The notes under the pieces are model-generated. The model was not told where the DNA came from, made no database searches, and saw nothing but the letters and a program-made list of their open reading frames with translations. A stretch of 5,910 nt of DNA, taken from Bacteroidia bacterium (GTDB lineage Bacteria > Bacteroidota > Bacteroidia > Bacteroidales > Tannerellaceae). The position numbers and the translations under genes are program-made. The DNA lies in assembly GCA_025996775.1 (NCBI GenBank), contig BNTS01000147.1, positions 1 to 5,910 on the forward strand, read 5' to 3'. How positions within the stretch are numbered: position 1 is the first letter of the stretch; every line of letters starts with the position of its first letter. This document shows, piece after piece, positions 1 through 4,296 of the stretch.

Positions 1-28
1 TTACATTGATTGAATTGTTTGATTGCAT
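1..28 (-). CDS. Possible 5' end of the next operon gene, cut by the window edge
   Basis: On the minus strand an ATG at 28-26 opens a frame (MQSNNSINV...) that has no stop before the window ends. It begins 13 nt after the stop codon of the 159-aa gene, which fits the tight spacing of the other genes in this operon. Only nine codons are visible, so no product can be named. It could equally be a chance ATG in an A/T-rich spacer. Confidence 0.25.
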
Positions 29-41
29 GATATTTGATGTT

Positions 42-521
42 TTAGATGATTGTTTCAATACTTGCTACGGGTGTATTCTTCATGAGCCACTCCCGTATAT
101 GCTCCATATTGTATTCGGAGGTAATAACGGCGCACTGTTCGCCGGTTTGAGTGAAACGGGACGATTCGTAATTATCTATCCGCTCTTTCAGATTGACACA
201 TTCCCAGTGCTTGTAACTGTCCGTAAACATGCAGTTTATTTCCTTGATACCCTGTAAAAAACTGACTTTGACCGTTTCATACCCGTTATCAATAATTTTG
301 AGGTGGTGTAACGAGCCGAACTCATCATGCAACCGGGCGAACGACCAGTCGCATTTATACCATTCTCCGCCCCAATTGTGCGGTTCATCAAAACAGACTT
401 TTACGTTGGCTGTATGTTCATCCAACCTTATTTCTTCGATAACGCCCGTTACCATCAAGCCTGTAAAAATGCTCTTGCAACGCTTCCCGATGATGCTGTC
501 GTTTACTTCTGTTGTTTTCAT
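42..521 (-). CDS. Uncharacterised 159-aa accessory protein
   Basis: I do not recognise this protein. It is soluble, with no signal peptide or membrane helix. The first 75 residues look like a small beta-rich domain: alternating hydrophobic stretches (about residues 14-31 and 38-44) are followed by an aromatic, glycine-rich motif around 47-59 (EPHNWGGEWYKCDW) and then LHDEFGSLHHLKII. This pattern could suit an SH3-like barrel, but that is inference. The second half (80-159) is mixed alpha/beta with many charged residues. The start at 521 is the first ATG of the frame and lies 26 nt after the stop of the 204-aa gene, with an A/T-rich leader typical of Bacteroidetes. It is the last complete gene of a five-gene minus-strand operon and is probably ICE cargo. 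Confidence 0.8.
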   Translation of the reverse strand: MKTTEVNDSIIGKRCKSIFTGLMVTGVIEEIRLDEHTANVKVCFDEPHNWGGEWYKCDWSFARLHDEFGSLHHLKIIDNGYETVKVSFLQGIKEINCMFTDSYKHWECVNLKERIDNYESSRFTQTGEQCAVITSEYNMEHIREWLMKNTPVASIETII

Positions 522-547
522 AATGCTTATTGTATTAATGTTAATGT

Positions 548-1162
548 TTAGAAAAATGATAACTGTACTGCCTTCCTGCCCGTGAGTTCATCGAACATGT
601 CTTTCACCTGACGGACAATTTCACGGGATAATCTGGCGTTGAAGTTACCGCAGGTATCGCCTTTCAGGTCTTTTTCATACCTGCGGTGTCCATCCATGAT
701 TTCCTGCAAAGCTGCCACAAGGCACTCTTTACGGGTGTCGAATACTTTGCCCCAAACGCCCAGACCGTATCCGCAACCTGCTGCGCCTGTGGAGTAGCTT
801 GCGCCATAGCTCCATTTGCCGTTCGCTCCCTGCCCGATGGTCAGGTGGTTGGAGGCTACGGGGCGGTCTTTGGGGGTGAACCCTATATGTTCCTTCGCTG
901 TAAAATCGGCGTTTTCCAGCCATCCGTATTTATTAAAACGCTTGCCGGTAAAGCCGAACTGCAACCCCGCATCGTATGTGCGTTTGTTCAAAAAGAACTG
1001 GTACGGACGGTCGCCGAAACTTTCGTATTCCTCAATAATGGCGCGGTTATCCGTGCGCAATGCATTCAGGTACATGGCTGCATCGTGGCGTTCGGTACGG
1101 AAAAAATTCATTTCCCGTACACAGGCTATCTTTTCCGTATTGGATAATTGATTGTATTCCAT
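548..1162 (-). CDS. Uncharacterised 204-aa ICE protein with Gly/aromatic motif and QLSFF C-terminus
   Basis: The function is not known to me. Residues 1-55 look helical and charged. Residues 108-155 hold a striking segment: TIGQG, then GKWSYGASYSTG, then GCGYGLGVWGKVFDTRKE, then a helix (CLVAALQEI). Trp/Gly-rich segments of this general kind recur in proteins of Bacteroidetes plasmids and ICEs, including some ParB-like or methylase-associated ones; that is recollection, not a search. The last residues are VQLSFF, close to the QL(S/D)LF peptide by which proteins bind the DNA polymerase sliding clamp. It starts 5 nt after the stop of the 124-aa gene, so the two are surely co-transcribed and perhaps translationally coupled. 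No transmembrane helix or signal peptide is present. A role near replicating or transferring DNA is plausible but unproven. Confidence 0.82.
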   Translation of the reverse strand: MEYNQLSNTEKIACVREMNFFRTERHDAAMYLNALRTDNRAIIEEYESFGDRPYQFFLNKRTYDAGLQFGFTGKRFNKYGWLENADFTAKEHIGFTPKDRPVASNHLTIGQGANGKWSYGASYSTGAAGCGYGLGVWGKVFDTRKECLVAALQEIMDGHRRYEKDLKGDTCGNFNARLSREIVRQVKDMFDELTGRKAVQLSFF

Positions 1163-1167
1163 GACAA

Positions 1168-1542
1168 CTAAAAATTAATGTTTGATAACCGTTCTTCTAT
1201 CTCATCGTACAGGTCGTTAAACCTGTCCTGATATTTTTCGTAAAACGAGCCGTTTTCGTCAATCATTTCCTCACGGGATATGCCGTATTCGCTTTCAAGG
1301 GCAATGTCTGCCAATTCGCACACGATTTCCATGAAAAGGCTGTGTTTATCGTCTTCGGACAGGTCAATGTTTCCTGCTTCGGCTTGTTGCCATTGGTAAA
1401 TGTTTTGCTTGTCGCTCACAAACAAGTATTTCCAAAATACATCCGCTTCGTCTTCATCGTAAATGCCCGTTATAAGCGATTTAACGTCCATTGCCAATGT
1501 GTTCCACCATTTGTTTACCTTTGCTATTTGTATAATTTCCAT
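1168..1542 (-). CDS. Uncharacterised strongly acidic 124-aa protein
   Basis: I do not recognise a family. The protein is very acidic: I count 29 Asp/Glu against 10 Lys/Arg, with clusters at residues 29-34 (DEDEAD) and 113-117 (DEIEE). It appears mostly helical, has two adjacent Trp at 12-13, and has no signal peptide or membrane segment. The start at 1542 follows an A-rich AAAGAA leader, with no better in-frame ATG upstream. It lies 46 nt downstream of the 143-aa gene, separated by a GC-rich hairpin, and ends 5 nt before the 204-aa gene. Small acidic proteins on mobile elements include DNA mimics that block restriction enzymes, so this is one possible role. No ArdA-type signature was seen, and the acidity could simply reflect a protein-binding partner. 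Confidence 0.8.
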   Translation of the reverse strand: MEIIQIAKVNKWWNTLAMDVKSLITGIYDEDEADVFWKYLFVSDKQNIYQWQQAEAGNIDLSEDDKHSLFMEIVCELADIALESEYGISREEMIDENGSFYEKYQDRFNDLYDEIEERLSNINF

Positions 1543-1557
1543 TTCTTTGGGTATTGT

Positions 1558-1580
1558 GGGGGCAGGATGTTCCCACCCCC
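1558..1580 (-). other. Intercistronic GC-rich hairpin
   Basis: In the 46-nt gap between the 143-aa and 124-aa genes, GGGGG at 1558-1562 is complementary to CCCCC at 1576-1580, and an inner GGA/TCC (1565-1567 with 1571-1573) extends the stem around a TGT loop. No T-tract follows on the minus strand, so it is not a typical terminator. It may stabilise or delimit the mRNA segments of the operon. Confidence 0.4.
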
Positions 1581-1588
1581 GGTTAATA

Positions 1589-2020
1589 CTATTTTTCCGT
1601 TTCGCCTGCCTGTTTCATATCCACGAAATACTGCAACCCGTTGTCGGGGTCGTTGATGTAATATCCCGAACCGTCTATGAGCATTTCAGAAGTGGCGTTG
1701 TCGCCAAACTCAAAGGCGGATTTTGTCTTTTCCCATTTGCCTGCCTTTTCGCCTTTTACAAATTCCCTTTTGTAGCATTGGAAAACGGTTGCCGTAATGT
1801 GGTTTTTCAGGTTTTCAATGAAGTTGAGCAATTCGTCCAATCCGGCAGGTTCACGGGTTGGGTTGATTACCCTTTGGCACACAATCTTTTCATTGATTGC
1901 TTCGCCCTTAAAAATCCGTACCCGGAACAAGCCGTTACCGTACTCGAAAAAGACAGCGTGGCATCCTTTGGCTTCCAATTCCGCCAAAGCCGTAAAAATC
2001 TGAATGATTTTCGTTTTCAT
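1589..2020 (-). CDS. Uncharacterised 143-aa accessory protein
   Basis: This protein is not recognised. I place the start at 2020 (MKTKIIQIF...). The frame is open further upstream to 2224, but that extension runs across the membrane-protein gene in another frame and reads as low-complexity, unlikely protein. The start at 2020 sits 14 nt after the membrane-protein stop. The N-terminal helix (about 3-16) is followed by a beta-rich stretch (CHAVFFEYGNGLFRVRIFKG, 19-38), a helix (59-71) and a C-terminal part with SGYYINDPDNGLQYFVDMKQ. There is no signal peptide, membrane helix or obvious catalytic motif. It is the second gene of the minus-strand operon and, like its neighbours, is probably conserved ICE cargo. 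Confidence 0.78.
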   Translation of the reverse strand: MKTKIIQIFTALAELEAKGCHAVFFEYGNGLFRVRIFKGEAINEKIVCQRVINPTREPAGLDELLNFIENLKNHITATVFQCYKREFVKGEKAGKWEKTKSAFEFGDNATSEMLIDGSGYYINDPDNGLQYFVDMKQAGETEK

Positions 2021-2034
2021 ATTTTTGTATGTTT

Positions 2035-2262
2035 TTAAATGATTAAAAGAATGATTGTTACTACTGAAAGCGTGATTACCACCGCAATAATGAGAAGCGA
2101 TAGAAGGCAGGAAAGAAGCCCTTTGAGGAACTTGAACCCAATGTAAAGCCCTGCTATCACCGCTACGAAAGCCCAGCCCCACAGTGCGATTCCTGCGGCT
2201 ATAAAGGCTGTTTTCAAAACCCAACCTATGCTAATTGGAAGGTAGGAGGTTCGATGTTTCAT
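2035..2262 (-). CDS. Small two-helix inner-membrane protein (75 aa)
   Basis: A short, very hydrophobic protein. After a basic N-terminus (MKHRTSYLP) there are two predicted membrane spans, about residues 17-42 (Ala/Gly/Trp-rich) and 50-75 (Leu/Ile/Val-rich), joined by a short basic loop (FKFLKG). The second helix runs to the last residue. This topology fits an inner-membrane hairpin; the partner is unknown. I prefer the ATG at 2262, which follows the A-rich AGAAAAAAAT leader common in Bacteroidetes. An in-frame ATG at 2283 would add MIRAEKN and is also possible. It is the first gene of the minus-strand operon, beginning 26-47 nt inside the long hairpin at 2309-2533. Roles such as entry exclusion or transfer-pore support can be imagined, but nothing visible supports a choice. 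Confidence 0.72.
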   Translation of the reverse strand: MKHRTSYLPISIGWVLKTAFIAAGIALWGWAFVAVIAGLYIGFKFLKGLLSCLLSLLIIAVVITLSVVTIILLII

Positions 2263-2308
2263 ATTTTTTTCTGCCCGTATCATAATTTCTGACCTTTTTT
2301 TTAACGCT

Positions 2309-2533
2309 ATGCCGTATCGGAGCCGGTGAGGAGTATTCGAGTTTCAGGGGCTTAAAAAAGGTAGTGTTCAGCCGACGCAAGGTTTTTGCGAATAAATACG
2401 CTCGCCCGGATAGATAAAAGAAGGGAAAGAGGAAGATTTTTTGCAAAACCGCAGGCTCGACCTTGCGGCGGCGTGAAGAACACGGAAATACCTTTGCGCC
2501 TGAAATCGAATACTCATTAGGCTTCGATGGCAT
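2309..2533. repeat. 225-nt imperfect inverted repeat forming one long hairpin
   Basis: The stretch folds back on itself almost end to end. Paired blocks, outermost first: 2309-2313 with 2529-2533; 2316-2324 with 2520-2528 (one G-U); 2327-2329 with 2517-2519; 2331-2340 with 2506-2515; 2342-2348 with 2499-2505; 2350-2351 with 2496-2497; 2357-2363 with 2489-2495; 2364-2369 with 2478-2483; 2371-2374 with 2469-2472; 2376-2382 with 2461-2467; 2384-2392 with 2441-2448 plus a G-U; then weaker pairs to a loop near 2408-2422. That is about 77 pairs broken by small bulges, the largest being 2449-2460. The rest of the gene-free stretch 2263-2659 holds only leader and promoter sequence. No T-tract follows on either strand, so it is not a simple terminator. 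It may be a structured RNA, a leader, or a single-stranded DNA element. Confidence 0.8.
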
Positions 2534-2559
2534 TGAAGCTAAACGGGGAAGAAATTATA

Positions 2560-2567
2560 GAAAGATA
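2560..2567 (-). promoter_or_regulatory. Possible -7 element of the minus-strand operon promoter
   Basis: Read on the minus strand this is TATCTTTC, one base off the Bacteroidetes -7 consensus TAnnTTTG. I see no convincing TTTG at -33. If used, transcription would begin near 2553 and the long hairpin would be the 5' leader of the left operon. No exact TAnnTTTG occurs on the minus strand between 2284 and 2659. Confidence 0.25.
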
Positions 2568-2588
2568 CGGGCAGGAAAAAACGAAAAA

Positions 2589-2621
2589 TAAACTCCACGT
2601 TTGTAGAAATAGTGGCGTTTA
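2589..2621. repeat. Inverted repeat in the promoter of the 139-aa gene
   Basis: The arms 2589-2598 (TAAACTCCAC) and 2612-2621 (GTGGCGTTTA) pair at 9 of 10 positions around a 13-nt spacer that contains the putative -33 TTTG. It is followed by the direct repeat CGTTAATT at 2624-2631 and 2639-2646. This may be a repressor or activator site. Confidence 0.4.
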
Positions 2622-2634
2622 ATCGTTAATTTTG
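2600..2634 (+). promoter_or_regulatory. Bacteroidetes-type promoter of the 139-aa gene
   Basis: TAATTTTG at 2627-2634 is an exact match to the -7 consensus TAnnTTTG. TTTG at 2600-2603 may be the -33 element; the 23-nt spacer is on the long side. The transcript would start near 2640, about 20 nt before the ATG at 2660. AAGGA at 2647-2651 lies 8 nt before the ATG and can serve as ribosome binding site. Confidence 0.6.
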
Positions 2635-2659
2635 GCTCCGTTAATTAAGGATATATTTT

Positions 2660-3079
2660 ATGGAACGATTTTATCCCCTGTTTGATTTTTCAACCCAACT
2701 GTTATGTGAACTGTTTGCAGACGCTTGTAAGGTGGGCAAGCTCCTTGTAGAATACGATAAGCCGGGCGAGGATGGAAGTTATGAGATTCCAAATTTCCCA
2801 ATGGATGAGATATTTTGCAACATAAGTTCCGGTTGCCATACCAATTACTTCGTCTATATGAAAAACCATGAAGACTGGCCGGACGGGATAAGAATCGGGA
2901 TGCCCCTGCTTGAACCAATGCATACGACCGCGTATGTGGATATGGATATTTCCCATTTGGATTGGTTTGTGGAAAAATATAAATTGATACCGCAGCCCGA
3001 TGAAGAAATAAGTGCGGCAGAAAGTTTGATTATGGATTTTGAGTTCAAACTGCTTCAAGAACCTTCTTCTTTAAATTAA
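2660..3079 (+). CDS. Uncharacterised acidic 139-aa protein, stand-alone gene
   Basis: The family is not recognised. The protein is acidic (about 26 Asp/Glu against 9 Lys/Arg) and lacks a signal peptide or membrane helix. It starts with an aromatic-rich helix (ERFYPLFDFSTQLLCELF), followed by a beta-rich middle with Cys at 53 and 59 (IFCNISSGCH), then PLLEPMHTTAYVDMDISHLDWFVEKY and a charged C-terminal helix. The two cysteines alone do not make a convincing metal site. The ATG at 2660 is the first of the frame and has an AAGGA 8 nt upstream. It has its own promoter and terminator, so it is a monocistronic unit, oriented opposite to the left operon and separate from the helix-turn-helix pair. 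That is the layout of an independently expressed cargo gene; anti-defence or immunity functions are possible, but nothing seen proves them. Confidence 0.82.
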   Translation: MERFYPLFDFSTQLLCELFADACKVGKLLVEYDKPGEDGSYEIPNFPMDEIFCNISSGCHTNYFVYMKNHEDWPDGIRIGMPLLEPMHTTAYVDMDISHLDWFVEKYKLIPQPDEEISAAESLIMDFEFKLLQEPSSLN

Positions 3080-3085
3080 CATACC

Positions 3086-3108
3086 AGCCTCTTTTCGGAG
3101 GCTTTTTT
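3086..3108 (+). terminator. Intrinsic terminator of the 139-aa gene
   Basis: AGCCTC (3086-3091) pairs with GAGGCT (3098-3103) around a TTTTCG loop, followed by a run of six T at 3103-3108. It begins 6 nt after the stop codon at 3077-3079, so it ends the single-gene transcript. Confidence 0.85.
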
Positions 3109-3156
3109 GGCTCCTTCCTGTGACACTCGCTGCCTGATGCTTCCACAGTTTATTTA

Positions 3157-3191
3157 CTTGACAGCAAGCTGAAATAATCGGTTTATCTTTG
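3157..3191 (+). promoter_or_regulatory. Bacteroidetes-type promoter of the helix-turn-helix pair
   Basis: TATCTTTG at 3184-3191 exactly fits the -7 consensus TAnnTTTG. CTTG at 3157-3160 is a plausible -33 element at 23 nt, the same spacing as in the promoter of the 139-aa gene. Transcription would start near 3195-3198, giving a leader of about 30 nt before the ATG at 3226. Confidence 0.6.
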
Positions 3192-3213
3192 CTCCCCCGT
3201 GAAATAAACCGAT
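3177..3213. promoter_or_regulatory. Candidate operator: perfect 10-bp inverted repeat over the promoter
   Basis: ATCGGTTTAT (3177-3186) and ATAAACCGAT (3204-3213) are exact reverse complements, with a 17-nt spacer. The left arm covers the first three bases of the -7 element and the right arm lies in the leader, 12 nt before the start codon. A protein bound here would block the promoter; an autoregulating product of the two downstream genes is the simplest guess. As RNA the right arm alone would be transcribed, so a DNA site is more likely than a hairpin switch. Confidence 0.55.
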
Positions 3214-3225
3214 AAAAAATGAACA

Positions 3226-3543
3226 ATGGAAATAGTAATGGTAGAAGCCCGCACATACGAGGCGATGATGTCCCGCTTCGAGGCATTTGCCCGAAAGGTG
3301 GAAGCCCTGTGCGAACGGCATCAGGATAAAGCGTTGAAGCAATGGCTGGACAACCAGGATGTGTGTATCATCCTGAACATAAGTCCGCGCACATTGCAGA
3401 CTTACCGCGATAACGGAACCCTGCCTTATTCGCAGGTGAACCACAAAATGTATTACAGACCCGAAGACGTGCAGGCGGCGCTCCGGTTAATCGAAGAAAA
3501 GCGCCCGAAACTCGGACGAAAGGAGGCGCCTTATGGAAGATAA
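3226..3543 (+). CDS. Helix-turn-helix (MerR/excisionase-like) DNA-binding protein, first of pair
   Basis: A 105-aa protein. Residues 1-40 form a charged, probably coiled helix (YEAMMSRFEAFARKVEALCERH). Residues 41-88 form a winged helix-turn-helix of the HTH_17/excisionase type: DVCIILNISPRTLQTYRDNGTLPYSQVNHKMYYRPEDVQAAL. The motif order (recognition helix after SPRTL, G-LPY turn, wing with Y-R-PEDV) is the standard one for these proteins. Such pairs near Bacteroidetes ICE integrases include the Xis2c/Xis2d excision factors of CTnDOT, to which this is similar in size and type; identity cannot be claimed. The last 11 nt overlap the next gene. Start choice: the ATG at 3226 has an A-rich leader (GATAAAAAA); an in-frame ATG at 3238 is an alternative. 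It likely acts at attachment-site DNA and perhaps at its own promoter. Confidence 0.88.
   Translation: MEIVMVEARTYEAMMSRFEAFARKVEALCERHQDKALKQWLDNQDVCIILNISPRTLQTYRDNGTLPYSQVNHKMYYRPEDVQAALRLIEEKRPKLGRKEAPYGR
3519..3526 (+). promoter_or_regulatory. Strong Shine-Dalgarno sequence inside the upstream gene
   Basis: AAAGGAGG lies 6 nt before the ATG at 3533, within the final codons of the first helix-turn-helix gene. So full a match is uncommon in Bacteroidetes, where most starts here have none. With the 11-nt overlap it supports the start at 3533 and suggests coupled translation of the pair. Confidence 0.75.
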
Positions 3544-3829
3544 CTTGATAACAAGGGACAATGAACGCCTGAAATCGTTTTTCAAAGCGCTTGACCGGAT
3601 GCTGGCAGGATTGGAAAGAATGGCCGGAAGCTACCGTCCGCCGTTGAACGGCGAACGCTTCCTGACCGACAAGGAAGTTACCCGGCAGTTGAAAGTCAGC
3701 CGCCGCACGTTGCAGGAGTGGCGGTATAGCGGACGGATACCCTATCTTCAAATAGGCAACAAGATACTTTTCCGCGAGAGCGACATTCAGGCAATGCTCG
3801 ACAGGAATCTGCATAAGGCGTTTAAGTAA
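3533..3829 (+). CDS. Helix-turn-helix (MerR/excisionase-like) DNA-binding protein, second of pair
   Basis: A 98-aa paralogue of the preceding protein with the same layout: a charged N-terminal helix (RLKSFFKALDRMLAGLERM, 12-30), a linker with YRPPLNGERFL, then a winged helix-turn-helix at 44-90 (TDKEVTRQLKVSRRTLQEWRYSGRIPYLQIGNKILFRESDIQAML). The recognition helix VSRRTLQEWR differs from ISPRTLQTYR in the partner, so the two probably read different or asymmetric half-sites, perhaps as a heterodimer (inference). It is a small DNA-bending or directionality factor of the kind that assists tyrosine recombinases in excision. It overlaps the first gene by 11 nt with a strong Shine-Dalgarno and is followed by a bidirectional terminator. 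Ordinary transcription regulation is the main alternative. Confidence 0.9.
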   Translation: MEDNLITRDNERLKSFFKALDRMLAGLERMAGSYRPPLNGERFLTDKEVTRQLKVSRRTLQEWRYSGRIPYLQIGNKILFRESDIQAMLDRNLHKAFK

Positions 3830-3846
3830 GCGATTCTCCATTAAAT

Positions 3847-3896
3847 AAAACAGCCGTAAGGTTTCCTTTGATGGATATTCTTACGGCTGCTTTTTT
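3847..3896. terminator. Bidirectional intrinsic terminator between convergent units
   Basis: CAGCCGTAAG (3851-3860) pairs exactly with CTTACGGCTG (3880-3889), with a 19-nt loop. T6 (3891-3896) follows on the plus strand; AAAA at 3847-3850 gives TTTTATTTAA on the minus strand. It lies 21 nt after the plus-strand stop (3829) and touches the minus-strand stop (3895-3897), so it can end both the helix-turn-helix transcript and the recombinase operon. Confidence 0.88.
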
Positions 3897-4278
3897 AATT
3901 GTACAAAGCCCTGTTTGATAATTGCATGATGAGTTTTGCCGGTAACGGGTTGGCCGTTATTCTTCGGATTACCCGCTCCCTGAACAGTTCTGCTTCCGGT
4001 GAATGAACCCTGAAAGCAAGGGCGGTTATCATATCCAACCCATAAACATCGGGTATTACGCTATTTCCCGTTACGGTCGCCGGACAGGAAATATCCGTCC
4101 GGATTACTCCTGATTTCAGGATAGCTTTTACATGGCCGTTAATTGTCCTGACATAAACACCGAACAAGGCGGCAATTTCAAATGATGTCATCATCACTTC
4201 ACCGGATTGCGGTACGGATATGATTCCGTTTTCTATGGTTATTATTTGGCTGTCGCCGATTTTCAATTCCCTTTTCAT
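3895..4278 (-). CDS. Short RhuM-like putative DNA-binding protein (127 aa)
   Basis: The central part resembles the N-terminal domain of the RhuM family. Residues 25-57 (SGEVMMTSFEIAALFGVYVRTINGHVKAILKSG) look like the RhuM helix-turn-helix, in which a TQ-x-x-A-x-LFGV segment leads to a second helix with I-x-x-H-x-K-x-I. Residues 79-106 (YGLDMITALAFRVHSPEAELFRERVIRR) match the RhuM signature YNLDVIIAVGYRVxSxRGTQFRxWA, with some positions changed. Full RhuM proteins are usually longer, about 300 aa; this one ends soon after that signature, so it is either a truncated derivative or a compact family member. It starts 18 nt after the integrase stop and is the last gene of the recombinase operon. 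A DNA-binding role is likely by family; a job in controlling recombination is inferred from position only. Confidence 0.78.
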   Translation of the reverse strand: MKRELKIGDSQIITIENGIISVPQSGEVMMTSFEIAALFGVYVRTINGHVKAILKSGVIRTDISCPATVTGNSVIPDVYGLDMITALAFRVHSPEAELFRERVIRRITANPLPAKLIMQLSNRALYN

Positions 4279-4296
4279 TGTTTTACTTTTTTATAT

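Noticed and set aside
686..1151. Plus-strand frames of 111 and 153 codons opposite the 204-aa gene
   Set aside because: They are antisense shadows of a gene with better composition and operon placement; neither has a ribosome binding site or promoter.
2021..2224. N-terminal extension of the 143-aa gene up to 2224
   Set aside because: The extension lies wholly across the membrane-protein gene in another frame; the internal ATG at 2020, just after that gene's stop, fits operon spacing.
2449..2468. Local hairpin CCGCAGG/CCTTGCGG as a minus-strand terminator
   Set aside because: It is followed by only four T on the minus strand and competes with the long-range pairing of 2376-2382 with 2461-2467.
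2231..2533. A 100-codon minus-strand frame covering the long hairpin
   Set aside because: It has no ribosome binding site, its start coincides with the outer edge of the hairpin, it overlaps the start of the membrane-protein gene, and its residue make-up is unlike a folded protein. The sequence is better explained as structured non-coding DNA.
2630..3114. Direct repeat TTTTGGCTCC at 2630-2639 and 3105-3114 flanking the 139-aa gene, as possible insertion scars
   Set aside because: Ten-base repeats are expected several times by chance in a window this size, and one copy is part of the promoter and the other part of the terminator tail.
3219..3329. Short frame starting at the ATG at 3219
   Set aside because: It overlaps the first helix-turn-helix gene in another frame, encodes a Gly/Ser/Arg-rich sequence and soon stops.
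3368..3841. Minus-strand frame of 157 codons opposite the helix-turn-helix pair
   Set aside because: It is antisense to two well-supported paralogous domains, crosses their overlap and has no recognisable features.
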